Shown: positions 45,563 to 54,870, numbered from the stretch's first letter. The stretch is DNA of 64,000 bases from Pseudovibrio sp. Tun.PSC04-5.I4 (GCF_900104145.1 NZ_FNLB01000006.1:2554501-2618500), one strand, 5' to 3'. Numbers and translations: made by a program. The notes: generated from the sequence alone by a model not told the origin.

Positions 45563-45645
45563 ACAATGAAGACCACCGCCAACGCACACTTGATGCAATG
45601 GCGGCGGTTTCAGTTCAGATGACCATGCCAACGCAACAATTATCC

Positions 45646-46098
45646 TCAGTCCAAAATGATGCTGCGGGTGGCGTTGCTGGAGCGTTTTGTGGAGAGCAAC
45701 AGGTTGGTTTCACTGGCGGCGATGCCGTCAATCAGGCGGACCCGGCGAAGGACATCATCGAAATGGGTGAGCGTGTCTGTTCCCAGTTCCAGAATAAGAT
45801 CCCACTTGCCGTTTGTGGTATGCAGTGCCGTGATCTCAGTCATTTTATTGAGCAGGGCAACGATACGCTGCGTCCCCTTGCCCTCAATTTTGATCATCAT
45901 GATACCGCGTACGGGCTGCTCGAACACGTCGCCACGCAACACAACGGTGTAGCCGAGAATGTCCCCAGCTGCTTTCAAACGTTCCATACGAGCGCGCACG
46001 GTTGAGCGAGAAATCTTCAGTTCAAGCGCCAATTCAGAAACGCTCGCCCTTGCGTTTCTACGTAGTGTCGCGATGATTTTTTGATCTATATCATCCAA
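45646..46098 (-). CDS. Lrp/AsnC-family regulator
   Basis: The 150-residue protein has an N-terminal helix-turn-helix (LKISRSTVRARMERLKAAGDI) and a C-terminal RAM/ACT-like domain (RGIMMIKIEGKGTQRIV, LILELGTDTLTHF). It is divergent from arginase and ornithine cyclodeaminase, so it probably senses arginine or ornithine and controls their catabolism, as in other alphaproteobacteria. Confidence 0.9.
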   Translation of the reverse strand: MDDIDQKIIATLRRNARASVSELALELKISRSTVRARMERLKAAGDILGYTVVLRGDVFEQPVRGIMMIKIEGKGTQRIVALLNKMTEITALHTTNGKWDLILELGTDTLTHFDDVLRRVRLIDGIAASETNLLLSTKRSSNATRSIILD

Positions 46099-46122
46099 AG
46101 TGCGTAACCTTACTTACCAATC

Positions 46123-46149
46123 TGATCAATGTAACCACCATTTTGATCA
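46123..46149. promoter_or_regulatory. Inverted repeat between the Lrp-type regulator and arginase
   Basis: TGATCAA and TTGATCA form a perfect inverted repeat separated by 13 bases. It is centred about 85 bases before the arginase ATG, at a plausible site for the divergent Lrp/AsnC regulator. Sequence alone does not prove binding. Confidence 0.5.
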
Positions 46150-46218
46150 CAATGACAGCTTTTTACCGCCACTTCCACCCGGATAATGTCCATTATCGAA
46201 ACCTATCGGGAAGTGGGA

Positions 46219-47145
46219 ATGAAAAATACTGTTGTGCTCATCGGCGCGCCTGTACAGACAGGAACCAACATCCAAGGCTGCCTCATGGGGCCGGATGCTT
46301 TGCGAACTGCCGGACTGCAAGGCTCTCTGGAAGCACAGGGCTACTCCGTTATAGATCGTGGGAATATTTTTCCAGAGGCAGGTCCGGACCGGGTTCATTC
46401 TAACAGCGCTGTCCACCATTTGAGTGATACAATTGGCTGGACCGAGGCATTGCATAGCGTTGCTTATGAGGAAATGCAGAACGGAAACCTTCCTGTTTTC
46501 CTCGGTGGCGACCACTCGATGGCTGCGGGTACTGTCAGCGGTATTGCGCGGGCTGCGGAAGAAGCGGGTCAGGAGCAGTTTGTGCTCTGGCTGGATGCTC
46601 ATCCGGATTTCCATAACCTCAGCACCACAACCAGCGGCAACCTGCATGGCACGCCAGCGGCCTATTTTTGCGGGCTCTCAGGTTTTGATGGGTATTACCC
46701 GGAGCTGAAAACAGCGATCAAACCAGAGAACATCTGCATGATGGGTTTGCGCTCCGTTGATAATGCTGAGCGATCTGCCCTGCAAAAAACCGGCATCGAG
46801 ACCTATGATATGCGCAGGATCGATGAGAATGGCGTGGCTAAGCCAATCACCGCATTCCTTGAACGCGTGAAGGCAGCCAACGGGCGCTTGCACTTGAGCT
46901 TCGATGTGGACTTTCTTGAGCCAGATATCGCGCCAGCTGTTGGGACAACGGTTCCGGGTGGCGCAACCTTCCGCGAAGCTCATCTGATTATGGAAATGCT
47001 CTGCGACAGCCAGTTGGTCACCTCTGTTGACCTCGTGGAGCTCAACCCGTTTTTGGATGTACGCGGCCGTACGGCGACTTTGATGACAGACTTGGTTTCC
47101 AGCTTATTTGGTAAGCAAGTGCTGGACCATCCAAACCGAGCTTGA
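46219..47145 (+). CDS. rocF: Arginase
   Basis: The 308-residue ureohydrolase has the manganese ligands in GGDHSMAAG, DAHPDFHN (DAHxD) and SFDVDFLEPDIAP. It hydrolyses L-arginine to ornithine and urea. I placed the start at the ATG at 46219 with a purine-rich stretch upstream; a frame from 46186 adds an extra tail. Ornithine cyclodeaminase follows 36 bases later, completing arginine to proline conversion. Confidence 0.93.
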   Translation: MKNTVVLIGAPVQTGTNIQGCLMGPDALRTAGLQGSLEAQGYSVIDRGNIFPEAGPDRVHSNSAVHHLSDTIGWTEALHSVAYEEMQNGNLPVFLGGDHSMAAGTVSGIARAAEEAGQEQFVLWLDAHPDFHNLSTTTSGNLHGTPAAYFCGLSGFDGYYPELKTAIKPENICMMGLRSVDNAERSALQKTGIETYDMRRIDENGVAKPITAFLERVKAANGRLHLSFDVDFLEPDIAPAVGTTVPGGATFREAHLIMEMLCDSQLVTSVDLVELNPFLDVRGRTATLMTDLVSSLFGKQVLDHPNRA

Positions 47146-47181
47146 TCTCAAAAAACATTATAAACATATTAGGAAACCTCA

Positions 47182-48210
47182 ATGGTCCAGTTCGTAAGCG
47201 TCTCTAAAATTTTGGATTTGGTGAACAAACAAGGTATCGAGACTGTTCTGAAGGGCATGACCGAATACGTTGAAGAAGATTACCGCCGCTGGGAATTGTT
47301 TGACAAAACACCCCGCGTTGCGAGCCATTCCAAAGTTGGCGTAATCGAGCTGATGCCAACTAGTGACGGTGAGCTTTACAGCTTTAAATACGTCAATGGT
47401 CACCCAAAAAACACCAAGGAAGGCAAGCAGACTGTCACTGCCTTTGGTATGCTGGCGGATGTTGATACCGGGTATCCTTTCTTCCTCTCTGAAATGACTG
47501 TTTTGACTGCGCTGCGCACGGCTGCGACGTCCGCTATGGCTGCAAGGCATCTGGCACGTCCAAACTCCTCCACCATGGCAATCATCGGCAATGGTGCGCA
47601 GTCCGAGTTCCAGGCACTGGCGTTTAAAGCGGTCATGGGCATCACAACCTTGCGTCTGTTCGATGTAGACGGTGAAGCCTCCGAGAAGTGTGCAACAAAC
47701 CTTAGCGACAGGGGTTTCAACATCACCATCTGCCGCAGTTCAGAAGAAGCAATTGCCGGTGCGGACATCATCACCACTGTGACAGCTGACAAGCAGGCGG
47801 CAACCATCCTGACCGACAACATGGTTGGTGCTGGTGTTCACATCAACGCGATTGGTGGCGATTGCCCCGGTAAGACCGAGCTGCACAAAGACATTCTGCT
47901 GCGATCCAAGATCTTCGTGGAATACCCAGAGCAGACACGCATTGAAGGTGAGATCCAGCAGTTGGATGCTGATCATCCGGTTACTGAGCTTTGGGAAGTG
48001 ATCACCGGTGCTGTTGAAGGGCGCTCCCCTGAGCGTGACATCACCTTGTTTGACTCCGTTGGCTTTGCCATCGAAGATTTCTCGGGCCTTCGTTACATCT
48101 ATGATCTGGTGAAGCAGGATGAAGACGTTCAGGATCTGGAAATGATTGCTGAGCCAGCTGACCCACGTAATCTCTTCGGCCTTTTAGGAGTTAAGCAAGC
48201 TGCCGAATAA
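47182..48210 (+). CDS. Ornithine cyclodeaminase
   Basis: The 342-residue protein belongs to the Ocd/mu-crystallin family, with the Rossmann motif AIIGNGAQSEFQALAF, ALRTAATSAMAARHLARP, and INAIGGDCPGKTEL with the active-site Asp. It converts ornithine to proline and ammonia. AGGAAA precedes the ATG. The gene ends at a strong terminator. Co-transcription with arginase is very likely. Confidence 0.93.
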   Translation: MVQFVSVSKILDLVNKQGIETVLKGMTEYVEEDYRRWELFDKTPRVASHSKVGVIELMPTSDGELYSFKYVNGHPKNTKEGKQTVTAFGMLADVDTGYPFFLSEMTVLTALRTAATSAMAARHLARPNSSTMAIIGNGAQSEFQALAFKAVMGITTLRLFDVDGEASEKCATNLSDRGFNITICRSSEEAIAGADIITTVTADKQAATILTDNMVGAGVHINAIGGDCPGKTELHKDILLRSKIFVEYPEQTRIEGEIQQLDADHPVTELWEVITGAVEGRSPERDITLFDSVGFAIEDFSGLRYIYDLVKQDEDVQDLEMIAEPADPRNLFGLLGVKQAAE

Positions 48211-48257
48211 GAACAGCTGCTTTTCAAAGTACTTTTCCCCGCACACGCGGGGTTTGA

Positions 48258-48287
48258 GCGCCTGTCCACACGACAGGCGCTTTTTTT
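48258..48287 (+). terminator. Intrinsic terminator of the arginase-ocd operon
   Basis: GCGCCTGTC pairs perfectly with GACAGGCGC over a short loop, then seven T residues. Confidence 0.92.
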
Positions 48288-48538
48288 CTGCAATAATCCA
48301 GGATCAAGTAGGTGAACTTAATCTACTGTCTACGCACGGTTTCTAATCTGAATACCAGATCTACTTCTCGTGACATAAGCTTAAAATTATTAGATGCAGG
48401 TGTGCCTTAATATTAAGGCCAAGCATATCAGAATTGAAAGACTGAGATGTTTTAGGAGACACGTTCGGACAAAGCAAAGTGCGATATCAACGACGTTTCA
48501 GGTCTCAAACAAGAAGATGTTGGTCTGGTTACAAGCGA

Positions 48539-48757
48539 TTATCGGTTTGAAAATGTCGCCCATAGGTCAATTGCCGAAGAGGCAGTACCTGAGACGCGGA
48601 AACCGAGGGTTTGGCCTTCGCAGATTTGCCCAAGACGAGCCTTTTTTACTGCTGCACGTTTTACCATGATGTCGTGGCTTCCATCGTCTGGAGTAATCCA
48701 GCCTTTGCCTGCCAAATGATCAAAGCTTTTCACGGTGCCGAATTGTACTAGGTTCAA
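48539..48757 (-). CDS. Degenerate cold-shock-domain protein
   Basis: The 72-residue protein aligns with CspA-type proteins (GTVKSFDHLAGKGWITPDDG), but the RNA-binding motifs are altered. RNP1-like GFGFI is replaced by GKGWIT, RNP2-like DIFVH by DIMVK, and the C-terminal half lacks the usual aromatic residues. The start is a TTG with AAGG upstream. It lies 90 bases downstream of a normal CspA-type gene and may be a diverged duplicate with lost or changed nucleic-acid binding. Confidence 0.65.
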   Translation of the reverse strand: MNLVQFGTVKSFDHLAGKGWITPDDGSHDIMVKRAAVKKARLGQICEGQTLGFRVSGTASSAIDLWATFSNR

Positions 48758-48847
48758 TTTTACCTTCTTTCTATTTGTCTATAAGATATTGAGTTAGTGG
48801 AATGGCGTTCTGTCTGAGCAAGCTCATAACAGAACGCCATAACATTA

Positions 48848-49060
48848 TTAAATTAGCTGTATGTTAGCTGCGTTTTTACCGCGACCACGTTGATCGTCTA
48901 CTGCTTCAAAGGAAACTTTGTCACCTTCGTCGATAGAAGCGATACCAGCCTGCTCAAGTGCAGTGATGTGCACGAAGATGTCTTTGCTGCCGTCTTCTGG
49001 CGCAATGAAACCAAAGCCACGTGAATGATCGAAGAATTTTACTGTTCCGTTTAATGGCAT
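48848..49060 (-). CDS. Cold-shock protein (CspA family)
   Basis: The 70-residue protein has intact RNP1 (GFGFIAPEDG) and RNP2 (DIFVHITALE) motifs and the usual C-terminal NVQ-like end (AANIQLI). It binds single-stranded RNA or DNA as a cold-shock chaperone. AAAGGA precedes the ATG. The long AT-rich leader upstream is typical of cold-inducible csp genes. Confidence 0.9.
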   Translation of the reverse strand: MPLNGTVKFFDHSRGFGFIAPEDGSKDIFVHITALEQAGIASIDEGDKVSFEAVDDQRGRGKNAANIQLI

Positions 49061-49712
49061 AAGTGGGGTCCTTTCCCGTTGCTCTTACAAGGATGACTTG
49101 GTGTAGTGAATCCATACAAGCGCCCATTAGACGCAAGCCAAGATTCGCAGAATGTCGGGAAAGGTCGTTAGGTCAAAAACGTCACTGCATGTGTTTGCAA
49201 TAGCTATCAATCTATGGGTACTCTAACCGAGAGTCTGAGATGCGTTATTTCCAAATCACAGCGCATCAATTTCTGTGACATACGACATTTTTCTTAGAAA
49301 ATCAAGAAAATAAACCTAATGGCCCTATCTCACGAACCTTCCTCTAAGGCATTTTTCTTAAAAACCTTTCATCTTCTACATTACACCACAGCCGTGCATG
49401 CACGTAGTGTGCCCAGCGCTTGCAATTTTGCACATTTGGGTAGTCGCCTTCAAATCATGAAATATGCGGGTAGTTTTTTACAATAATGCCTGAACACTTG
49501 ATGCACACTTCGAAGCTCCAGAATGGCATCGACCTGCATCTCCTTTGAGAATCTAGGTGGTGGGCGTTGAGTAAAAGACTATTTCTTCAAATCGTGAAAT
49601 ATCCTAGTAGTTTCTCAGGGCAATACATCAGAGGGCGGGCTTCCTCTCGTTTTTCCCGTCCCCTTTATCTGCGCAATTTCCCCTAGAATGCGCATATTGC
49701 TCTGGTCTCATA
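49061..49712. other. Intergenic region upstream of csp and the nucleoside-recognition gene
   Basis: About 650 bases with no called gene. The csp-proximal part is an AT-rich presumptive long leader. A 28-base direct repeat, TTCAAATC-A/G-TGAAATAT..., occurs at 49449-49476 and 49586-49613 with few mismatches; it lies before the nucleoside-recognition gene and could be an operator pair. Confidence 0.4.
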
Positions 49713-50699
49713 ATGAATAGTTTCGTCGTTGCTTGCAAAAAAATCGGAAAAGACTCCGTTGGCCTTTTTTGGATCATGGTCAAAACCATGGTGCCTGTCA
49801 TGATCCTTGTTCGCATCGGCATGGAGTTTGGTCTGGTTGATCATCTTGGCACCGTTCTTGAACCGCTGATGGGTTTGATGGGCTTGCCTGCTGCGACGGG
49901 TCTGGTTCTTGCGGTTGGCTTGCTGGTGAGCACCTACTCTGCTGTTGCGGTGATGATCAGCATTTTGCCGCTGGTTGCGCTCTCTGTTGCAGATGTGACG
50001 GTGCTGCTTTCCATCGTACTGATTGCACATGCGTTGCCATTGGAGCAGAGCATCTCCCGGCGTGCTGGCATCAGTTTCATCTTCTCTTCCGGCCTGCGGT
50101 TCGTTGTTGGCATTAGCTACGGCATCGTGCTTAACTTGGTTTACACAACAGGTGGATGGCTTCAGCAACCTATGCAGCTTTCGTGGCTGCCTTACACGCC
50201 AACCCTTGATGAGACATGGTTGCAGTGGGGCTATTTCAGCGCATCCTTGCTGTTTTCCATGTTCTGGATCATTCTGGCGCTCATTGTATTTTTAAAGCTG
50301 CTGGAACTGGTGAAGATCACCGACCTTCTCGGTTGGCTACTTTCTCCTCTGCTGCGCATTATGGGCATCAGCAAGGCTGCGACGCCAATCACTATGGTGG
50401 GCGTGCTGCTTGGGCTTTCTTATGGTGGCGGGTTGATCATCCGCGAAGCACGGGAAGGCAAGCTTTCCTCCCGCGATGTGGTGCTGTCGCTGTCCTTCAT
50501 GGGCATCTGCCACGGTTTGATTGAAGACCCGCTGGTGATGATGGCGTTTGGCGCGCATTGGTCTGGCGCGCTTGTTGGACGTTTCGTCTTTTGCGTGGCT
50601 GCGATGACTGTCATTGGGCGTCTGATCCAGATGATGCCGGAGGATATGTTCAACCGGTTCCTCTACCGCCCTGCCAAGCCAGCTAAGGCTGCTGGCTGA
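49713..50699 (+). CDS. Nucleoside-recognition (Gate) domain membrane protein
   Basis: The 328-residue protein has about eight hydrophobic segments and two Gate/nucleoside-recognition repeats; the first around residues 20-130 (LVSTYSAVAVMISILPL), the second around 220-300 (GVLLGLSYGGGLIIREA). The family is thought to bind or transport nucleosides or related molecules and includes spore-maturation relatives. This fits the salvage genes nearby, though function is not established. Confidence 0.8.
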   Translation: MNSFVVACKKIGKDSVGLFWIMVKTMVPVMILVRIGMEFGLVDHLGTVLEPLMGLMGLPAATGLVLAVGLLVSTYSAVAVMISILPLVALSVADVTVLLSIVLIAHALPLEQSISRRAGISFIFSSGLRFVVGISYGIVLNLVYTTGGWLQQPMQLSWLPYTPTLDETWLQWGYFSASLLFSMFWIILALIVFLKLLELVKITDLLGWLLSPLLRIMGISKAATPITMVGVLLGLSYGGGLIIREAREGKLSSRDVVLSLSFMGICHGLIEDPLVMMAFGAHWSGALVGRFVFCVAAMTVIGRLIQMMPEDMFNRFLYRPAKPAKAAG

Positions 50700-50710
50700 G
50701 AATAACTTTA

Positions 50711-50751
50711 AGTCCATCCCCGAATGTTTGGATCGCTTTCGGGAATGGACT
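50711..50751. terminator. Long hairpin between convergent genes
   Basis: AGTCCATCCCCGAA pairs almost perfectly with TTCGGGAATGGACT (one mismatch) over a 13-base loop, between the nucleoside-recognition gene and the minus-strand candidate effector. Confidence 0.75.
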
Positions 50752-50783
50752 GTGTATCTTTTGATCTGCCAGAGCCAGAAGCC

Positions 50784-51923
50784 CTAGACCCAGTGCACGT
50801 GTCTGGTTTCAGTTTTGTCATGCTTTTCGGCAGTTGGGCTTGCGTGTTTAGGCTGCGGTGATTTCAAGCCTTCCAATACATCTTCAATCAGGTCGTTGAA
50901 GCTCTCACTCGTCATAGTGCTAAGAAATTCCTGATCATTCCGCTTTTCAAGAAGTCGTTCCATAGCGAGATCTCGAATGGAGCTGATGTTTGCTGAGAAG
51001 TATGGCGCAGTCGTTTCATCGTCCCAACCAACACCCGAGACACCAAAACTCTGTGCCAGATCAGGGAAATTATCCCAGTCCAGCTGCTGCTCTAACTCAT
51101 GAAACGCACTGCCTACATTTTCAGGTAGGCTTTTGAGGAAGCTCTGCTCGGCATATTGCCAGACTTTATTCTCAAACCGTTCGACAGCGACTTTCATCGG
51201 GAACTGAGTGTTTATAATTTTCAACGCCGATCCATTCTCGACAGGTCTCGAATCCCTTAGAACATCGCTGTAGATGTGTTGCAGCAGCTCAGAGCTCCAA
51301 GCTTTTGACGTTGCCTCTTCCGCGCAGAACGGATCAAACTTCTCTGCGATCTCGGTGCTCACACGCGCCATGAGCTCACGCTCTACGTGATATGGGTTTT
51401 GGTCTGTGTACTTCCCGTCAATTCGCGCCGCGAGCACTTCTGAAAGGGAGCCATTGGTATCCGCAATTTCCTTTTTTACTGAAATCGCCGGATGCCTATC
51501 TGCCGTCTGGACGACACCGTTGATGGGGTTGCGCTTAACGTCTTCCGACAGCGCTTTCGTCCGTATGGCAGAGCCTTCATCACGCAGCATACACATCTCC
51601 GCAAAAGACACGCCAACATGCACCTGTTTTGCAGTCAGGCCATGGCTTCGGCCATCTTCGTGTCCGCAAGCCCGGCATGCCTGCGTATAAGCTCGCTCGC
51701 CCAACTTTTCGCCATATTGGTTGTTCAGCGCCAGACGGAATGCGCCTTGGTCGGCACCCTTTTGGGCGTCACCAGTGGTTTGCTGTTTCACCCAGCTTAC
51801 AAGACGACCACCCATGGAGGATGTTGCGCAGGCTTTCAACTCTCCCTCAACAACCGCGAGTTTGCCACCCTCGGGCAAGGCATTTGCGACCGAGACAAAG
51901 CTGCTCAAACCAATCGCTGTCAT
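50784..51923 (-). CDS. Candidate type III effector paired with a CesT-like chaperone
   Basis: The 379-residue protein is of unknown family. It starts MTAIGLSSFVSVANA and has a block GAFRLALNNQYGEKLGERAYTQA, a Cys/His-containing stretch (ACRACGHEDGRSHGL), and a C-terminal polar tail. The ATG at 51923 overlaps the chaperone stop as ATGA, so the two are translationally coupled; a TTG at 51959 would add a basic N-terminus that resembles a signal peptide, so export by Sec is the alternative. The pairing with a CesT-like gene favours secretion by a type III system. Confidence 0.5.
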   Translation of the reverse strand: MTAIGLSSFVSVANALPEGGKLAVVEGELKACATSSMGGRLVSWVKQQTTGDAQKGADQGAFRLALNNQYGEKLGERAYTQACRACGHEDGRSHGLTAKQVHVGVSFAEMCMLRDEGSAIRTKALSEDVKRNPINGVVQTADRHPAISVKKEIADTNGSLSEVLAARIDGKYTDQNPYHVERELMARVSTEIAEKFDPFCAEEATSKAWSSELLQHIYSDVLRDSRPVENGSALKIINTQFPMKVAVERFENKVWQYAEQSFLKSLPENVGSAFHELEQQLDWDNFPDLAQSFGVSGVGWDDETTAPYFSANISSIRDLAMERLLEKRNDQEFLSTMTSESFNDLIEDVLEGLKSPQPKHASPTAEKHDKTETRHVHWV

Positions 51924-52447
51924 AATCTTAATCCCATAATTTCTGAATGATCTTCGCAAGGTGTTGGCGTGGAATGCCCCCAGTCGAGCTCCAACGGCTC
52001 AGAGCGTTGCAAACGCTCGTGCCATGCCACAGCGGTGCTGATGAAGAGATCCAGCTTTTCCTGCAAAACAAAAGAAGACTTGTCTGAAATTGATACAATC
52101 AGTGAGAGGTTCACATGGTCCGTGGCAGGGTCAAGGTTGAAGCTCATCCCCCGGCCTTCTGTCAGCACACAATTGGCCTGCATCAATGCATGCAATACCT
52201 GAGCATCCCGGCAAGGCTTTTTGCTCACAACGGAATTGAAGAGGAGCGTTTCTGTTTGCTCACGCCACAGGACGCTCATAAACAGCTCCTGCTCCAAGCC
52301 TAACAGCAGCTTGTTCTCCTCATCCAGAGAAAGGCCGTCTAAGCCAATTCTCTTCCCAATCTCATTGAATAGTTCATCTGCCAGCCCGCGCATTCGCCTC
52401 ACTGCCTCCCCAATTTCATCAGGAGGTTGCTGTTGTAAAATGAGCAA
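51920..52447 (-). CDS. CesT-like type III secretion chaperone
   Basis: The 175-residue acidic protein has the class I chaperone pattern: an N-terminal helix, GLDGLSLDEENKLLLGLEQELFMSVLW (beta strand of acidic character), VLHALMQANCVLTEGRGMSFNLD, NLSLIVSISDK, then a helix with LDLFISTAVAWHERL. It is immediately upstream of, and overlaps by four bases, a gene for a 379-residue protein of unknown family. Two TGAAGACT repeats (52460-52480) lie upstream. Assigned from pattern and context. Confidence 0.6.
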   Translation of the reverse strand: MLILQQQPPDEIGEAVRRMRGLADELFNEIGKRIGLDGLSLDEENKLLLGLEQELFMSVLWREQTETLLFNSVVSKKPCRDAQVLHALMQANCVLTEGRGMSFNLDPATDHVNLSLIVSISDKSSFVLQEKLDLFISTAVAWHERLQRSEPLELDWGHSTPTPCEDHSEIMGLRL

Positions 52448-52607
52448 CCAACCCTGCCATGAAGACTAGGTGAAGACTGGCAAGTAGACTGTTCTAAGCG
52501 TCACAGGGCACCAACTATTCTTCTGCGTAGAAATACGAATACAACAAGGTGCTCTGAGTGATACGCGTCCGATAACGTGACTATGCTTTGCAGGGCCACA
52601 AAACCCG

Positions 52608-53339
52608 TCACGTATCATGCTCCTTCAGGAACGCATGAATAATCTCATGCAGGCGTTGGCCGTTGAAACTGGGGAAGTGGCCGCCGTGGACTGTGCGCAC
52701 TGGAATATCCAATAGGCGCTTCATACTGGCGATGTACTCCGCCATATCTGAGTGATAGCAGTCTGTCACCAGTGGTCCATCATAGACGATGTCTCCGGCG
52801 ATCAAAGTATGCGTTGCTTTTTCCCAAAGGGCTATCCCGCCCGGAGAATGGCCCGGTGTATGGATCACCTCAAAATGCCGATCCCCCGTGCTGAGGACTT
52901 CGCCATCTTCCAGCTCGTGATTAGCTGGTGCCGGTTTCACCGCGTACTTAGAGGATGAGTAGGCTGCCGGCGGGAGTGCATCGAAGATGTCATCGGTCAC
53001 ATAGGGATCAGCCAGTGTGTTTTTGCGGGTTGGATGTGCAAGCAGCTCTGCTTCAGCCTTATGGACAAAGCGATGCGGAAACTCATGATGGCAGCCGATA
53101 TGGTCAAAATGAGTATGGCTTGCCACGGCCATTACCGGCTTTTCCGAAACCAGTGCCACATGCTGGCGCAAGCTGACAACACCCATGCCGCTGTCCACCA
53201 TCAGGTCTTTGTGCCGCCCACGAATATGCCAGATGTTGCAGCGGTAGAACTGTTTGATGAAGGGCTCATCAATCAGAGTGATGTCATCTGCCAGTTTTGT
53301 GGTGCGGTACCACTTCTCCGCCGGGATGCGTTCCATCAC
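52608..53339 (-). CDS. Metallo-beta-lactamase-fold hydrolase
   Basis: The 243-residue MBL-fold protein has the metal motif SHTHFDHIG (HxHxDH), with further ligands in HTPGHSPGG, AGDIVYDG and the final His in VHGGHFP. It lacks a signal peptide, so it is probably a cytoplasmic hydrolase. The substrate is unknown. The gene lies about 200 bases downstream of codA on the same strand. Confidence 0.85.
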   Translation of the reverse strand: MMERIPAEKWYRTTKLADDITLIDEPFIKQFYRCNIWHIRGRHKDLMVDSGMGVVSLRQHVALVSEKPVMAVASHTHFDHIGCHHEFPHRFVHKAEAELLAHPTRKNTLADPYVTDDIFDALPPAAYSSSKYAVKPAPANHELEDGEVLSTGDRHFEVIHTPGHSPGGIALWEKATHTLIAGDIVYDGPLVTDCYHSDMAEYIASMKRLLDIPVRTVHGGHFPSFNGQRLHEIIHAFLKEHDT

Positions 53340-53538
53340 TCTCCCCTCCCATCAGTCCAGGTGCTCAGATAAACTCATCCTAGCTGCACTGAGTGAAGAG
53401 GGGCATAAGTTTAATTGGTGGGTTTGGCATCTATTTCGCCCCACAAACAGGCGGGACGAAAACCTTTCAGGAAATACGTCTTCCACGCAAACCAACGCAC
53501 ATACCAACGCAAGTGTGTTTTTTGGGGGTTATCCCCTC

Positions 53539-54837
53539 CTACAGCTGGCCTGCATTAGGTACATATTCAGCAGCATTGACGGTGGAGGGGCGACCTTCCA
53601 GAGACAGGTTGGTGATGCGCGGGGCCGTTTCTGCAATGACCTTGCCACGGCGGACAACAGCCAAGCGTGTTGCTTTGAGGCGGATGGCCTCAATAGCGTC
53701 TTTAGCTTGCAGCAGAACGAAGTCTGCATTGCCGCCGATCTTGACGCCGTAATCCTCTAAGCCCATGATTTTGGCTGAGTTTGAGGTCACAGCCTCAAAA
53801 CTGTAGCGCAGGTCGTCCCGGCTGGCGAGCTGGCCTACATGCATTCCCATGCTGGCAACTTCCAACATGTCGGCATTGCCCAGCGAGTACCATGGATCCA
53901 TCACGCAGTCATGACCGAAGCCTACCGTGATGCCAGAGTCTCGCAACTCGCGCACCCGAGTTTGGCCGCGGCGTTTTGGATAGGTATCGTGTCTACCCTG
54001 AAGCATGATGTTAATCAGTGGGTTAGCGATGGCATATACATCTGCCTCCGCCATAAGTGGCAGCAGTTTGGAGACGTAGTAATTATCCATGGAATGCATT
54101 GAGGTGAGATGCGATCCGGTTACGCGGCCCTGCATTCCCAAGCGGAGCGTCTCATAGGCCAGTGTCTCAATATGGCGAGACATTGGATCATCGGATTCAT
54201 CGCAATGCATATCCACGCGCAGACCGCGTGTTGCTGCGATTTCCATCAGCGCTTTCACGGAGCGAGCGCCATCGTCCATAGTGCGCTCAAAATGCGGAAT
54301 GCCGCCAACGACATCCACGCCCATATCCAGCGCACGGAGCAAGTTATTCTCGGCAGTTTTAGAGCGGTAGAAGCCATCTTGCGGGAAGGCGACCAACTGC
54401 AAATCGATATATGGTGCAATGCGTTGCTTCACATCCAGCAGCGCTTCTACGCCCAACAGACGATCATCGCACACATCCACATGAGAGCGAATTGCCAACA
54501 GACCTTGAGAAACGGCAAGGTCGCAATACCGCAGCGCCCGTTCAACCACAGCATCGATTGTCAGCAGGGGTTTCAGCTCGCCCCAAAGATTGATGCCTTC
54601 CAGCAATGTGCCGCTTTCATTCATGCGCGGCAGGCCAAGCGAGAGCGTTGCATCCATGTGGAAATGCGGGTCAACGAATGGAGCGGAGACGAGCTGGCCT
54701 TGCGCATCAATCATGCGGCCAGCCTGCGCGGTGATATCCTTCTCGATGGCGGTGATCTTGCCGCCGTTAACCGCGATGTCTACGCCCGTTTCACCAGTGG
54801 TCAGAACAACGTTTTTTACAAGTAAATCCAGAGACAT
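53539..54837 (-). CDS. codA: Cytosine deaminase
   Basis: The 432-residue amidohydrolase has FVDPHFHMDATL (HxH), the later metal His in VDMHCDESDDP, GSHLTSMHSM, and GFGHDCVMDPWYSLGNADML near the C-terminus, matching cytosine deaminase. It converts cytosine to uracil and ammonia. It is the last gene after a nucleoside-type ABC transporter, 33 bases downstream of a permease gene, so uptake and deamination are coupled. Confidence 0.93.
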   Translation of the reverse strand: MSLDLLVKNVVLTTGETGVDIAVNGGKITAIEKDITAQAGRMIDAQGQLVSAPFVDPHFHMDATLSLGLPRMNESGTLLEGINLWGELKPLLTIDAVVERALRYCDLAVSQGLLAIRSHVDVCDDRLLGVEALLDVKQRIAPYIDLQLVAFPQDGFYRSKTAENNLLRALDMGVDVVGGIPHFERTMDDGARSVKALMEIAATRGLRVDMHCDESDDPMSRHIETLAYETLRLGMQGRVTGSHLTSMHSMDNYYVSKLLPLMAEADVYAIANPLINIMLQGRHDTYPKRRGQTRVRELRDSGITVGFGHDCVMDPWYSLGNADMLEVASMGMHVGQLASRDDLRYSFEAVTSNSAKIMGLEDYGVKIGGNADFVLLQAKDAIEAIRLKATRLAVVRRGKVIAETAPRITNLSLEGRPSTVNAAEYVPNAGQL

Positions 54838-54870
54838 AACAGTGCCTTTTTATTTTTATCGGGTCTCAGC

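Noticed and set aside
47182..48210. Pyrroline-2-carboxylate reductase role for the Ocd-family gene
   Set aside because: Adjacency to arginase and length favour ornithine cyclodeaminase; kept only as an alternative in a finding.
48539..48757. Treating the second cold-shock gene as a pseudogene
   Set aside because: The frame is complete with an acceptable TTG start and ribosome site, so degenerate function is preferred over decay.
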